A DNA stretch of 64,000 bases from Cutibacterium namnetense (GTDB taxonomy: Bacteria > Actinomycetota > Actinomycetes > Propionibacteriales > Propionibacteriaceae). How positions within the stretch are numbered: the stretch's first letter is position 1; each line of letters opens with the position of its first letter. The DNA lies in assembly GCF_001642025.1 (NCBI RefSeq), contig NZ_LWHO01000001.1:124001-188000 (forward strand). The letters run 5' to 3'. Shown one piece after another: positions 9,005 through 18,900 of the stretch. Under the pieces are notes generated by a model, which saw nothing but the letters and a program-made list of their open reading frames with translations, was not told the DNA's origin and did no database searches. The position numbers and the translations under genes were made by a program.

Positions 9005-9129
9005 GATGCCTTTCATGGTTCCCGAAGAGAGCATCGACTAGTAGCTAGCTGATGCTCCTCACGCCTGAGGTGACGTGAAAATTAAGAAGGACATTGAGGA
9101 TGCCCAGTATTGAGTACTGCTTAGGTACC

Positions 9130-9786
9130 TCAAATGAGGCCGACCTCATGGGCAAACAGTACGAGGCCAACCCTGTCACGGCACTCTAATTTCGATAGTA
9201 GTCGGCCAATGTGAGTTTTTACAGTGCCCTCTGCCATGTAGAGGGTCTGCGCGATTTCGGCGTTCGTCGCTCCCTTAGCAATCTCCACCAACACTTCCCT
9301 CTCGCGATCCGTCAGGACCGACAGCCTTTTATCTGCGGCCTTGGGATCGTTGGGCAGGGTGGGGACGACGTGGTCGAGCAGACGGCGGGTTGCTGACGGC
9401 GCAACGACGGCGTCGCCGTCAGCAACGTTGCGGATAGCGCTCAGCAGCTCCGTGGGGCGGGCATCCTTGAGGAGGAACCCCGAGGCGCCGGCTTTGAGTG
9501 CGGCGTACACGTACTCGTCGAGGTCAAAGGTGGTAAGAATCAGCACCCTAGTATCTAGCGGGGAGGCTGTGATGCGTCGGGTGGCCTCAACACCGTCCAT
9601 CTGCGGCATCCGGATGTCCATGAGAGCGACGTCGACAGGCATTCGACGCAGCACGTCAAGGGCCTCGACGCCATTTGACGCCTCCGCGACGACCTCCATG
9701 TCGTCCTCGGACTCGATGAGCATGCGAAACCCCGAACGGACCAAGGACTGGTCGTCAACGAGGATGACGCGAATCGGATCGGGCAT
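9130..9786 (-). CDS. NarL/LuxR-family response regulator
   Basis: The 218-residue protein has a receiver domain (acidic pair D11-D12, phosphoacceptor D57 in ALMDIRMPQMDG, Lys in FLLKDA) and a C-terminal LuxR-type HTH (LTDREREVLVEIAKGATNAE, then EGTVKTHIGRLLSKL). It has a clear GGAGGTGCC-ATG start. No kinase is adjacent. The nearest NarL-type partner kinase on the same strand is at 24634-26004, beyond the sugar island. The gene is placed to control the downstream FtsX-type ABC pair. Confidence 0.95.
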   Translation of the reverse strand: MPDPIRVILVDDQSLVRSGFRMLIESEDDMEVVAEASNGVEALDVLRRMPVDVALMDIRMPQMDGVEATRRITASPLDTRVLILTTFDLDEYVYAALKAGASGFLLKDARPTELLSAIRNVADGDAVVAPSATRRLLDHVVPTLPNDPKAADKRLSVLTDREREVLVEIAKGATNAEIAQTLYMAEGTVKTHIGRLLSKLECRDRVGLVLFAHEVGLI

Positions 9787-9819
9787 GGCACCTCCAGCTG
9801 CTTGTCAGTCGAAGCTTAC

Positions 9820-10312
9820 CTACCGCGTGCCGTGCAGGAATGTGTCGATCTCAGGATTTGCGGGGTCGTAATGGTCGCCGCACCAGGTCTCGGCGAATCG
9901 CTCTAGACGCTGATCGGTCGAGTGAAAAAGGAGGAACAGCGTCGCGCCGTGGGCAATCATGGCGGGCAAGACGGATGCGCCTGGTAGGCGTAGCAAGAAC
10001 GCGAGAACGAACAGGATGAGCGCAGGCCAGGTCATTGCAGAGAACGCCAGCATCGTCTTCTTGGCGATGGCGGTCCTCATCGCGCTCGCCGGTTAGTTTG
10101 GTGGGAAACGGGCGCAGTATCAGGCCAAGGATCAATGCCACAAGCCACGATGCAACCGGGATGCCTAATGATTCGACGAGCGGTGCGTGGGATTCCGGGA
10201 GGATTACCCACGCATCCAGTCCGAATAACCCAAGCGCTACAGCCACGGTGAGGAGCATGAAGTCCAGGCTTCTCGTGATGCCATGAGTTAACACAGCGCA
10301 ATAGTATTTCAT
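9820..10312 (-). pseudogene. Small membrane protein gene, apparently frameshifted
   Basis: Two overlapping frames look like halves of one membrane protein. The first (from ATG 10312) encodes two helices (LDFMLLTVAVALGLFGLDAW and ASWLVALILGLILRPF) and then runs into a low-complexity Arg-rich shadow. The second (ATG 10080 to 9820) encodes two more helices (WPALILFVLAFLLRL and VLPAMIAHGATLFLLF) with a natural soluble tail ending FLHGTR. Removing one base close to 10081 would join them into about 163 residues reading LTGER-MRTAIAKK. The alternative is two genuine overlapping small genes. It lies between the response regulator and the sugar permease, at one end of the glycan island. Confidence 0.5.
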
Positions 10313-10356
10313 GCCGCGACTGTCCAAGTCGGGGTTGGGCCTCTCCTTGATGTGGC

Positions 10357-11187
10357 TTAACTCTTGACTGCTCCCTCCGAGATGCCGGCGATGAGTTGCT
10401 TGGCGCCAGCGGCAAACACAAAGAGCAGCGGAACGACAGCAATGAGCGAAGAAGCCATGAGCATGCCGTAGTCGGTGCCGTGTGCTGTCTTGAGTTGACT
10501 CAAGGCCACCTGCAGGGTCAATTTGCTGGGGTCGTTGAGGACGATAAGGGGCCACATGAAGTCGTTCCACGAGCCGATGAAGGTGAAGATCCCCAAGAAT
10601 GCCATGGCAGGACGAATAATCGGTAGACACACGTGCGTGTACTGGTGCCAGAACCCGCACCCATCGAGCGTGGCGGCCTCCAGCAGTTCCTTGGGGATGG
10701 CGTTCGTGGCGTACTGGCGCAGCCAAAACACGCCGAACGAGCTGGCCAGGGAGGGCACGATGACGGCCTTAAGATCGCCTACCCATCCGATCTTGCTCAT
10801 GAGGACGAACTGCGGAATCGTCGCTAGTTGGGTGGGTAGCAGGAATGTCGCTAGGACAGCGGAGAAGAGCAGGTTCTTGCCGGGAAAATCGAACTTAGCG
10901 AAGGCGAAGGCCGCCAGCGACGAGATGAGCAGCACGAGCACAGCGACCGTGGTCGCCACCAAAGCCGTATTGGCCATAGCCGCCCAGATGTTGATCTTGC
11001 CGGCGATGGTGTGGACATTCTCGCCCAGACGGTCGCCGGGGGTGAGAACCGGAGGGTACCGGTAGATCACCGAGGACGGTCGGCTGGCCAGCACGAACAT
11101 CCAGTAGAACGGGAACAGCGAGATCAGCCCGCCCAGAATGAGGAATAGGTGTCGGAAGAACGCCCCGATGTGCACACGGCGTCTCAT
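10357..11187 (-). CDS. Sugar ABC transporter permease (MalG type)
   Basis: The inner-membrane permease of about 276 residues has six predicted helices and the binding-protein-dependent EAA loop (ELLEAATLDGCGFWHQYTHV). SWNDFMWPLIVL is a hallmark of MalG-type carbohydrate permeases. Its ATG overlaps the stop of the upstream permease gene (ATGA). It forms the inner channel with the MalF-type partner. No ATPase gene accompanies it, so a shared MsmX-like ATPase elsewhere must energise it. Confidence 0.95.
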   Translation of the reverse strand: MRRRVHIGAFFRHLFLILGGLISLFPFYWMFVLASRPSSVIYRYPPVLTPGDRLGENVHTIAGKINIWAAMANTALVATTVAVLVLLISSLAAFAFAKFDFPGKNLLFSAVLATFLLPTQLATIPQFVLMSKIGWVGDLKAVIVPSLASSFGVFWLRQYATNAIPKELLEAATLDGCGFWHQYTHVCLPIIRPAMAFLGIFTFIGSWNDFMWPLIVLNDPSKLTLQVALSQLKTAHGTDYGMLMASSLIAVVPLLFVFAAGAKQLIAGISEGAVKS

Positions 11188-12149
11188 CGCGACACCTTGC
11201 GATCATGCTCACGAGTGACCAGCCAGTTGATGATTGAGAAGAACAGCACAACGACGAATACTCCCCAGGCGATCGTCGCACCATAGCCAAACCGGTTTTC
11301 CTGGAAGGCCACTGAGTAGAAGTAGAGCACCATCGTCAGACCGGAGTTGTTTACCCCGCCTGCCGAGGCTGCCCCGGCGGACTGGGAGCTCGTGAGCACC
11401 TGCGCCTCGGTGAAGCTCTGTAACGAACCGATTGTCGACATGAGGGTGATGAACAAGACGATGGCGCGCAGCTGGGGCAAGGTAACGTGGAAAAACGTCT
11501 GCCACCCGTTGGCTCCGTCGATGGCAGCCGCCTCATACTGCGTCTTGTCGATGGCCTGCAGACCGGCGAGAATGAGCAGTGCGTTATAGCCGACGAATGA
11601 CCACACCGTCAACGACGAGATGGCGATCTTGATGCCCCACTCGCTTTGCAACCAGGCGATATTTTCCTGGCCTAGCAGGTTGCGCACGGCATTGGCCAGG
11701 CCAAACTGGCTGGAAAAGATCGAGCTGAATAGGATGCCCATAGCCACCATGGACGTGATGTTCGGCACCAGATAGATGACCCGGTAGGTCGTAGAGAACC
11801 GCATCGTCTTGTTAAGCATGAGGGCGACGATCGTGGCGATGATGAGTGTCGGGATCGTGCCCATCGCCCACAGAATGAGCGTGTTGCCTAGCGACTTGTA
11901 GAACAGGTGGTCGCTGATGAGATACCTGAAATTTTCTAGGCCGACGAAGTTGGCGCTCCCCAAGCCGGACCAGTCAGTGAAGGCTAGTAGCAGGGTGAAC
12001 ACCATCGGTATAGCCGCGAAGACGAGGAAAAAGAAGAAATACGGGCTCAAAGCGGCATAGATAGGCAACGCCTTGCGCATTCGCCGGCCCACGGAGGGAC
12101 GACGCAGCTCATCGGTGAGCGTGGCGGTGACGATATGTGGCGAACTCAT
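11184..12149 (-). CDS. Sugar ABC transporter permease (MalF type)
   Basis: The 321-residue protein has a cytoplasmic N-terminus, then LSPYFFFFLVFAAIPMVFTL as the first helix and five more. The EAA loop is YEAAAIDGANGWQTFFHVTL. It is the partner of the MalG-type permease with which it overlaps by four bases, and it lies 15 bases downstream of the binding-protein gene. The three genes form one operon running away from the DeoR-type regulator. Confidence 0.95.
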   Translation of the reverse strand: MSSPHIVTATLTDELRRPSVGRRMRKALPIYAALSPYFFFFLVFAAIPMVFTLLLAFTDWSGLGSANFVGLENFRYLISDHLFYKSLGNTLILWAMGTIPTLIIATIVALMLNKTMRFSTTYRVIYLVPNITSMVAMGILFSSIFSSQFGLANAVRNLLGQENIAWLQSEWGIKIAISSLTVWSFVGYNALLILAGLQAIDKTQYEAAAIDGANGWQTFFHVTLPQLRAIVLFITLMSTIGSLQSFTEAQVLTSSQSAGAASAGGVNNSGLTMVLYFYSVAFQENRFGYGATIAWGVFVVVLFFSIINWLVTREHDRKVSR

Positions 12150-12164
12150 CTCGGTACAGACGCC

Positions 12165-13469
12165 TCACTTGACGGTGAGATGCAGTTGTCCGGCGATGCG
12201 CTTGGCCTCGGAGACGGCATCTTGCCAGGCAGTTTCCGGATTCTTCCCCGAGGATTCGACTCGCTCGAGCTGAGCCGCGAACGGGGCGGAGACGGCACCG
12301 GAGTTCGAGTCCTCGAAAAGTGGACGTACCGATTCGGCAGCCTTGCCGAAGACCTTCGCAGCATGCTGGCCGCCAAGGAAGTCCACTGGACCCGAGACTT
12401 TCGGGTCGTCATAGGCTTTCGGGGAGACGGGAAAGTTGCCATTGTGGACGTACTCGCGTATCTGGGACTGTACGCTGAGCAGTTCGCGGATCGCGGCGAA
12501 GGATGCCTTGGGATCTGAGGCGCCGGCGGGGATGGACAGGGATGAACCGCCCTGGTTGATGGCCGGGCCGGGGTGGGCGCACACCCGCCACTTTCCTTTG
12601 GTCTGGGGAGCGTCAACCATGAGGTCGGCCAGGTGCCAGGAGGCACCGAAATCGGCAGGCAAACGTCCCTCGTTGACGGCGGCTGCGGCATCGGAGGTGT
12701 CGGACTTGATCGTGGCAACGATGCCGGCCTTCAGCGCCTTGACGGTGATGTTCCAGGCGTTGCGAATGTGGTCCTGGTCGCCGATGAAGGTTTTCTTTTC
12801 GTCAATGAATCCCTTGCCCGACTGCGGCCAGATCGTGTCGAACAAGCCAGCGGCGTTGCGCACCAGGTAGGTCTTCTCCTTGGCAGCCAGCAACTTAGTA
12901 CCGAACTCGATGAAGGCATCCCAGGTAGTTATCTGAGCGGCGACCTGGTCGGGATCGCTGGGCAGTTTGGCCTGCTCGAAGATGTCAGCCCGGTAGAACA
13001 GAGCTGTGGGGCCGATGTCGGAGGGGATTCCCAGCTGCTTGCCATCAGTGGTGGTGGCCTGGGCCCACTTCCAGGCCAGGTAGTCAGATTTGATGTCTTT
13101 GGCGCCAAGAGTATTGAGATCGACGAAGTATCCGGCGTGGTCCCGGAAGAAGGCGATGTCCTCGCCCTTGACACCGGTAAGATCGGGCAGCCCGGAGCCT
13201 GCGGTGAAGGTTGTGGTGAGCTTCTGCTTGAAATCACCGCCGATGATGTCCTGACGCACGCTATAGGACGGCTGCGCCTTAGCGACGGCAGCCAGCGTCT
13301 GCTTGTCGAAGCCTTCTGGCCAGATCCACAGGACGAGCTTCTTAGCGTCACCGGCACCCTTGTCCGACGCGGGCTCGGTGGAGGTGGAGCATCCGGTTAA
13401 CGCCGACACTCCCAACATGCCCAGCCCGGTGAAGCCGCCGGAGAGCAGATGACGACGCGACAGATTCAT
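12165..13469 (-). CDS. Extracellular sugar-binding lipoprotein
   Basis: This is the solute-binding protein of a family-1 carbohydrate importer. The ATG at 13469 has GGAGGG upstream and gives MNLSRRHLLSGGFTGLG. The SRRHLL pair followed by a hydrophobic stretch and the lipobox LTGC suggests Tat export and lipid anchoring at Cys ~28. The mature part keeps family features (LVLWIWPEG, AAAVNEGRLPADFGASWHLA). It is first in the operon with the two permeases and divergent from the DeoR regulator. Its neighbours suggest it binds mannose-rich or N-glycan oligosaccharides, but the ligand is not shown by the sequence. Confidence 0.93.
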   Translation of the reverse strand: MNLSRRHLLSGGFTGLGMLGVSALTGCSTSTEPASDKGAGDAKKLVLWIWPEGFDKQTLAAVAKAQPSYSVRQDIIGGDFKQKLTTTFTAGSGLPDLTGVKGEDIAFFRDHAGYFVDLNTLGAKDIKSDYLAWKWAQATTTDGKQLGIPSDIGPTALFYRADIFEQAKLPSDPDQVAAQITTWDAFIEFGTKLLAAKEKTYLVRNAAGLFDTIWPQSGKGFIDEKKTFIGDQDHIRNAWNITVKALKAGIVATIKSDTSDAAAAVNEGRLPADFGASWHLADLMVDAPQTKGKWRVCAHPGPAINQGGSSLSIPAGASDPKASFAAIRELLSVQSQIREYVHNGNFPVSPKAYDDPKVSGPVDFLGGQHAAKVFGKAAESVRPLFEDSNSGAVSAPFAAQLERVESSGKNPETAWQDAVSEAKRIAGQLHLTVK

Positions 13470-13814
13470 GAGGTCCCTCCTTGGGGTTGAACGGGAATCG
13501 GCACCGACAAAATTGCTCAAAAATGTTCATATGGAGGCGGGCTTCGAACCATCCCCTCCTGGTGCGGACGCCTTTTCAGGGAAATTCAGGGCTCGTATAC
13601 CCGCCAGGGACCTAGGGTGTCACGACTGTGTGCAACCGAGGTTAACTGTAGGTGATCTCCAGGCAACAACCTTGTCAATGCTTGATTCGAGTGTGATCAA
13701 ACCAACCGATAGAGGTTGGCTTGTGAGATCACTGTAGCGGTCGGTGGGGGCCAAACTGCCGAAAAATGATTGAAATGACGGAATTGTGTAGACCGATGGC
13801 CCTGGATCGGTACC
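13470..13814. other. Divergent promoter region of the glycan island
   Basis: About 345 bases lie between the divergent binding-protein and DeoR starts. The region must contain the promoters of both operons. I see one large imperfect palindrome (13690-13734), a candidate operator for the DeoR-family protein, and no convincing gene. Confidence 0.6.
13690..13734. promoter_or_regulatory. Candidate DeoR-family operator palindrome
   Basis: AGTGTGATC (left) and GATCACT (right) flank an inner hairpin in which CCAACC (13702-13707) pairs with GGTTGG (13714-13719). The nested symmetry, the position between two divergent operons and the DeoR-type gene next to it make it the likely site that switches both directions. 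Confidence 0.5.
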
Positions 13815-14573
13815 ATGGGGCACATGCTCAAGGCCGCTCGTCACGACGCGATCGTCGAACTGCTGCGAGACCGGCCTGCCATGCGCACCGTCGACGTCGC
13901 TCGGAACCTGAACGTGAGCATGGCCACGGCCCGACGCGATTGCATCGCCCTGGAAGATAAGGGCATCATCGAGCGTTCCTGGGGAGGTATCCAACTCGTC
14001 ACGAGCGTGGATGACCATTTCGGTGGCGTCATGAATCATCATGCTCAGGCCAAGGCCGCGATTGCCCGCAAAGCCGCCGAGCTTGTCCACGACGGCGACA
14101 CCATCATCATGGACATCGGCACCACCGTCCACCATCTGTCCGGGCTGCTCACTGGGCGCTCCATCACCGTACTTACGGCGTCCCTTCCCGTCTTCGAGGC
14201 TCTCAAAACCGCCCCGGACGTCACCGTCGTTGTGCTTGGGGGAGTGTGGTCTGAGCGGTACCAGTGCTTTGACGGTCAGTTTGTCGCTGAAGCACTGACC
14301 CACCATCAAGCTGACCTGGCCTTTCTAGGCTGCTCAGGGGTGAGTGCCAACGGGAGAGTCCGTGACACGAGTCGCTCCCAGGCCCACATCAAGCAGGCGA
14401 TCATCGCTGCCGCAAGTCGGAGCTACTTGCTCGTCGACTCCGAAAAATTCCCGGGTGTTGGCGCACATTCCCCGTTCACCATCGAGGAGGTCAGCGGCGT
14501 CATTACCACCGGGTCGCTGTCACTGGACTTCGACGCCCACGGCGAGTCAACAGTGGAGGTCATTACCGCATGA
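13815..14573 (+). CDS. DeoR-family transcriptional regulator
   Basis: The 252-residue repressor-type protein has an N-terminal winged HTH (VDVARNLNVSMATARRDCIA) and a C-terminal sugar-phosphate-sensing domain (GDTIIMDIGTTVHHLSGLL, the D-x-G-T-T motif). Starts at ATG 13815 or 13824 are both possible. Its stop overlaps the GH4 start (ATGA), so it is the first gene of the plus-strand degradation operon. It is divergent from the importer operon. A phosphorylated sugar made by the downstream enzymes is the expected effector (inference). Confidence 0.93.
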   Translation: MGHMLKAARHDAIVELLRDRPAMRTVDVARNLNVSMATARRDCIALEDKGIIERSWGGIQLVTSVDDHFGGVMNHHAQAKAAIARKAAELVHDGDTIIMDIGTTVHHLSGLLTGRSITVLTASLPVFEALKTAPDVTVVVLGGVWSERYQCFDGQFVAEALTHHQADLAFLGCSGVSANGRVRDTSRSQAHIKQAIIAAASRSYLLVDSEKFPGVGAHSPFTIEEVSGVITTGSLSLDFDAHGESTVEVITA

Positions 14574-15958
14574 AGCTCACCATTCTTGGCGGCGGGGGAT
14601 TCCGCGTCCCACTGGTATTTAAGGCCCTGGCCCGTGACACCTCACCGCAACGAGTTACTGAACTACGGCTCTACGACACCGATTCGGTGCGGCTAGGCGT
14701 CATCGAGAAGGTTTTAGCCCAGCTCGCCCCCGCCCTGCCACACGCGCCGTCAGTGGTGGCCACCACCGCACTGCCCACTGCCTTGGCGGGAACCGACTTC
14801 ATCTTCTCGGCCATCCGCGTCGCCGGTACTCGCGGACGTGCCCTTGACGAGTCGATGTGCCTGGCTCGCGGTGTTATTGGTCAAGAGACCGTTGGGGCTG
14901 GCGGTATCTCATATGCCTTGCGGGGGATCCCGGTGGTACTCGACCTCGTCGAGCAGATCACGCAGTATGCCCCTGACGCCAAGGTCATCAACTTCACGAA
15001 CCCGGCCGGGGTGATGACCGAGGTCATGCAGCGTCGCCTGGGAGACCAGGTGGTGGGCATCTGTGACTCGCCGGTGGGCCTGGCCCGCCGCATCCTCACC
15101 ACCCTGCAGCGTGCCGGGGCGGCACCGGCAGATCTTGGGTCCCTGTTCAACGCCGACGGACGGATTCACATCGGCTACAGCGGGCTCAACCACTTAGGTT
15201 GGCTCACCAGCCTGGACGTCGATGGGGTCGACGTCCTGCCGCGTCTACTTGAACGTCCTGACCTCATCGAGAGCTTCGAGGAAGGCCGTCTCTTCGGTGC
15301 CGACCTGGTGCAAGCCTTGGGCGCCGTGCCCAACGAGTACCTGCATTATTACTACTACTCACGCGACGACCTCGCCGTCGATCGGAAGGCCGAAGCCCCA
15401 CGCGGAGCCTTCCTGGAATCCCAGCAGAAGCGCTTCTACACCACGGCCCAACACACTGACGATGTCGCTGGACTGTGGGAAGCTACCCGCCTGGAACGCG
15501 AAGAGACCTACATGGCCACCAATCGCGAGGTCTCGGGTGAGTTCGCACGCGACGAGGCCGATTTGGAAACCGGCGGATACGACAAGGTTGCTCTGGCAAT
15601 CATGCACGCCATCGCCAACGACGTGCCCGCCGAACTCATCCTCAATGTCGCCAACCATGGAGCCCTTCCCGACCTGCCCGACGATGCCGTCGTGGAGGTC
15701 CCGTGCCGGGTAGATGGAGCCGGGATCCACCGGCTGCCCGCTCCCGCACTGCCAGACCACGCCCGAGGGCACGTCGTCAACGCCAAATACGTTGAACAAC
15801 GCACCATAGATGCTGCTGTCAACCACAGTCGTACCGCCGCCCTGCTAGCCCTGAGCCACCACCCGCTCGTCGACTCCGTGCACGTCGCCGAGCAGCTGCT
15901 AGACGACTTCGCGGAAGCCTTCGACGGCCTGGGGTACCTCAAGGATGCTCATGCATGA
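14570..15958 (+). CDS. GH4-family NAD-dependent glycosidase
   Basis: The 462-residue protein belongs to glycoside hydrolase family 4, which uses NAD+ and Mn2+ for an oxidation-elimination mechanism. The N-terminus has the Rossmann motif (LGGGGFRVPLVFKAL) and the family's NFTNPAGVMTE and ICDSPVG metal/substrate regions, then GLNHLGWL. Annotations for such proteins are usually 6-phospho-beta-glucosidase, but no PTS accompanies it here. The substrate may be phosphorylated after import by the PfkB kinase or may not be phosphorylated. It overlaps the regulator by four bases and the alpha-mannosidase by a few. Confidence 0.9.
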   Translation: MKLTILGGGGFRVPLVFKALARDTSPQRVTELRLYDTDSVRLGVIEKVLAQLAPALPHAPSVVATTALPTALAGTDFIFSAIRVAGTRGRALDESMCLARGVIGQETVGAGGISYALRGIPVVLDLVEQITQYAPDAKVINFTNPAGVMTEVMQRRLGDQVVGICDSPVGLARRILTTLQRAGAAPADLGSLFNADGRIHIGYSGLNHLGWLTSLDVDGVDVLPRLLERPDLIESFEEGRLFGADLVQALGAVPNEYLHYYYYSRDDLAVDRKAEAPRGAFLESQQKRFYTTAQHTDDVAGLWEATRLEREETYMATNREVSGEFARDEADLETGGYDKVALAIMHAIANDVPAELILNVANHGALPDLPDDAVVEVPCRVDGAGIHRLPAPALPDHARGHVVNAKYVEQRTIDAAVNHSRTAALLALSHHPLVDSVHVAEQLLDDFAEAFDGLGYLKDAHA

Positions 15959-18900
15959 CCACACCAAACTCACCCAGGATCGGATTGGCCACCTCAAGGA
16001 ACGTCTCGAACGAGAAATCACCCAGAAAATCTGCCCACTACAGGTGACGGCGTGGCAGGTGCCCGGCGAGCCGGTGAGCTTCGCGGAGGCAACCGCCGCC
16101 AGCTACCAGCCATTTCCGCCCGGGACCTGGTGGGGTGCTCCGTGGAGCACCTGGTGGCTTCATGTCACCGGCACCCTTCCAGCTAGCCACGTTGACGAGG
16201 AGATCGACCTCTCGATGGACCTCGGATTCGTCGGCGACTGGGCTGGAAACCAGGCTGAAGCGATGGTGTATACCCCCGCAGGGCGCCCGCTTAAAGCCCT
16301 CAACCCCCGTAACCATCGGATCGGACTCAACCACGGCGCGCTCGCCGCCCGATTCGCCGCGCAAGGCGAGCCGCTCATCGGGGCCGACGGAGACGTCGAG
16401 TTGTGGGTGGAGGCCGCCGGCAACCCAGACATGACCCAGCATCTGGCCGAACCTACCGAACTGGGGGATCGTCACACTGCGGGCCACGAGCCGCTGTGGC
16501 AGTTCAAGGCAGCGGAGCTCTCGGTGCGCCGCAATGAGGTGTGGGGCTTGTGGCTTGACATCGACGTCCTCGACGGGCTCATGCGCCAGCTGCCAGCCGA
16601 CTCCACCCATCGCGCCAGGCTGCTCTACGGCCTGGAACAGGCTGCTGACGAAGTCGATCGTCACGGGATCATCGCCGGTGCTGAACCTGCCCGCCAGATC
16701 CTTGCCAGGTACCTGGATTCGGGGGCTAACTCATCGGCTCAACAGATGACGGCTATCGGACACGCACACATCGACTCGGCATGGCTATGGCCGGTGCGTG
16801 AAACCCGCCGCAAGGTGGTGCGCACCTTCTCCAACGTCATCTCCTTGGCTGAGGAGTACCCCGACTTTCACTTCGCCTGCACCAGCGCCCAGCACTATGC
16901 CTGGCTCCAAGACTCCTCACCAGAGCTTTTCAAGCGCGTTCAGGAGGCCATCGAGCGTGGCCAGTGGCATCCGGTGGGCGGTATGTGGGTGGAGTCTGAC
17001 ACCAATCTGCCCGCTGGGGAATCGTTGGTGAGACAGTTCACCAGCGGTCTGCGCTGGATGCGCGAACACCTTGGGGTGCGTCCAGACTGCCTGTGGTTGC
17101 CGGACTCGTTTGGCTACACCGGGGCGCTGCCCCAGATTGCCCGGCTTGCGGGCATGAACTGGTTCTTCACCCAGAAACTCAGCTGGAACACGACGAACAT
17201 CTTTCCCCACCACACATTCTGGTGGGAGGGCATCGACGGGACCCGCATCTGGACGCACTTCCCGCCAGTGGACTGCTACGACTCCATCGTCAGCGCTCAA
17301 GAGGTCGGCAAGGCCGAGGCGAACTTCAAGGAGAAGGGTGCGGCCCGGCGCTCGATCCTGCCATTCGGGTACGGAGACGGCGGCGGAGGGCCTACCGCCG
17401 AACAGGTAGAACGCGTCCATAGGTTCGCCGACCTGGAGGACGCACCCCAGGTGCGGCTGGGATCGCCAGACGACTACTTCAACGGGGCCCGCGATGACTA
17501 TCCGGGGGCGCCGGTGTGGCGCGGCGAGATGTACCTGGAGTTCCACCGGGGCGTCTACACCTCCGTCCACGCCCTCAAGGACGGTAACCGGCGCGCCGAA
17601 GCTGGGCTCGCGGCTGCCGAGTGGCTGGTCACCGTGGCGGCCCGCGTCGGCCACCCCTACCCTTACGAGCAGCTAGAACAGCTGTGGCGGCGTACCCTGC
17701 TGCTCCAGTTCCACGACATCCTGCCTGGATCGTCGATTGCTTGGGTCAATCACGAGGCCGTCGCTGAATTCACCGCCATCCGTGCTGAATTGGATCAGCT
17801 CACAGACGACGCCTGGCAGGCACTGTCACAGGTGAGTGGCGACGAGACAGCGGGGATGAGCGTGGTCAATCCGTCCCACGCGGACCGTCGCGAAGTCATC
17901 ACCGTCAGTGGTCGACCCGCACTCGTGCAGATACCAGCTATGGCGGCAAAGCCGCTGGCCGATGCCATGGTTACTCCCGAGCACCCAGTGTATGTGCAGC
18001 GAGGGCGCGACGCGATCCGGATCGCCAACGGACTCGTCGAGGTGGGTGTTGACACTCGCGACGGGCTGGTGAACTCGATTACTGACCTGGTAGCTGGCCG
18101 CGAGCTCCTGCTGGCCGGGCAGCGTGCCAACCGACTCGTCCTGCACCCCGACTACCCCGACTGCTTCGATGCCTGGGAACTGCAGCGTCAGTACCGCCAC
18201 AGCGCCAACCCAGTCGACGACGTCACCGACCTGTCTGTCACCGAAGACCCGCTGCGCGCCCAGGTGCGCGTCGAACGTCGGGTCGGAAACTCCAGCTTCG
18301 TCCAGACCATCACTGTGGATGCCGATAGCCGGGCGGTCGAGTTCAGCCTCGACGTCGACTGGGCCGAGCAGGCCCGCGTGCTCAAGGTGGACTTTCCCCT
18401 CGACGTGGCCGCCCGCTCCAGCCGTGACGAGATCCAGTTTGGCTACATCGAACGGCCGATCGGGACTAACACGTCCTGGGATGACGCCCACTTTGAAAGC
18501 TGCGGGCAGCAATGGATGCTGCTGAGTGAACCTCGATACGCGGTGGCGCTAGTCAACCAGTCCAGCTACGGCCACGACGTGAGCCCAGCCGGCGGCGACG
18601 AACACACCCCCACCCTGGGGGTAATGGCCCGGCTGACCCTGCTGCGTTCCCCACAGAGCCCAGACCCCCACCCCGACCAGGGACGTCACCACCTCAGCTA
18701 CAGTCTGCTTACCGACGCCGAGGTCGGCTCGGCGCACGTCGAGGCGGCACGGCTCAACCAGCCGCTCCAGCTGCGAGGCGGCACGGTGGAGCTACCCAGC
18801 ACGGCCCGGATCGAGCCGGTGCATGGTACGGCCGTCATCGATGCCGTCAAGCAGACCTTTGACGGGTCCGGGGATCTCGTCATACGCATCCATGAGGCCG

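Noticed and set aside
9090-9129. CAGTA-TTGAG-TACTG hairpin after the response regulator
   Set aside because: Only five base pairs and no T-run, so not supportable as a terminator.
12573-13400. 275-codon frame antisense to the binding lipoprotein
   Set aside because: The same shadow effect. The lipoprotein with its signal and lipobox is the real gene.
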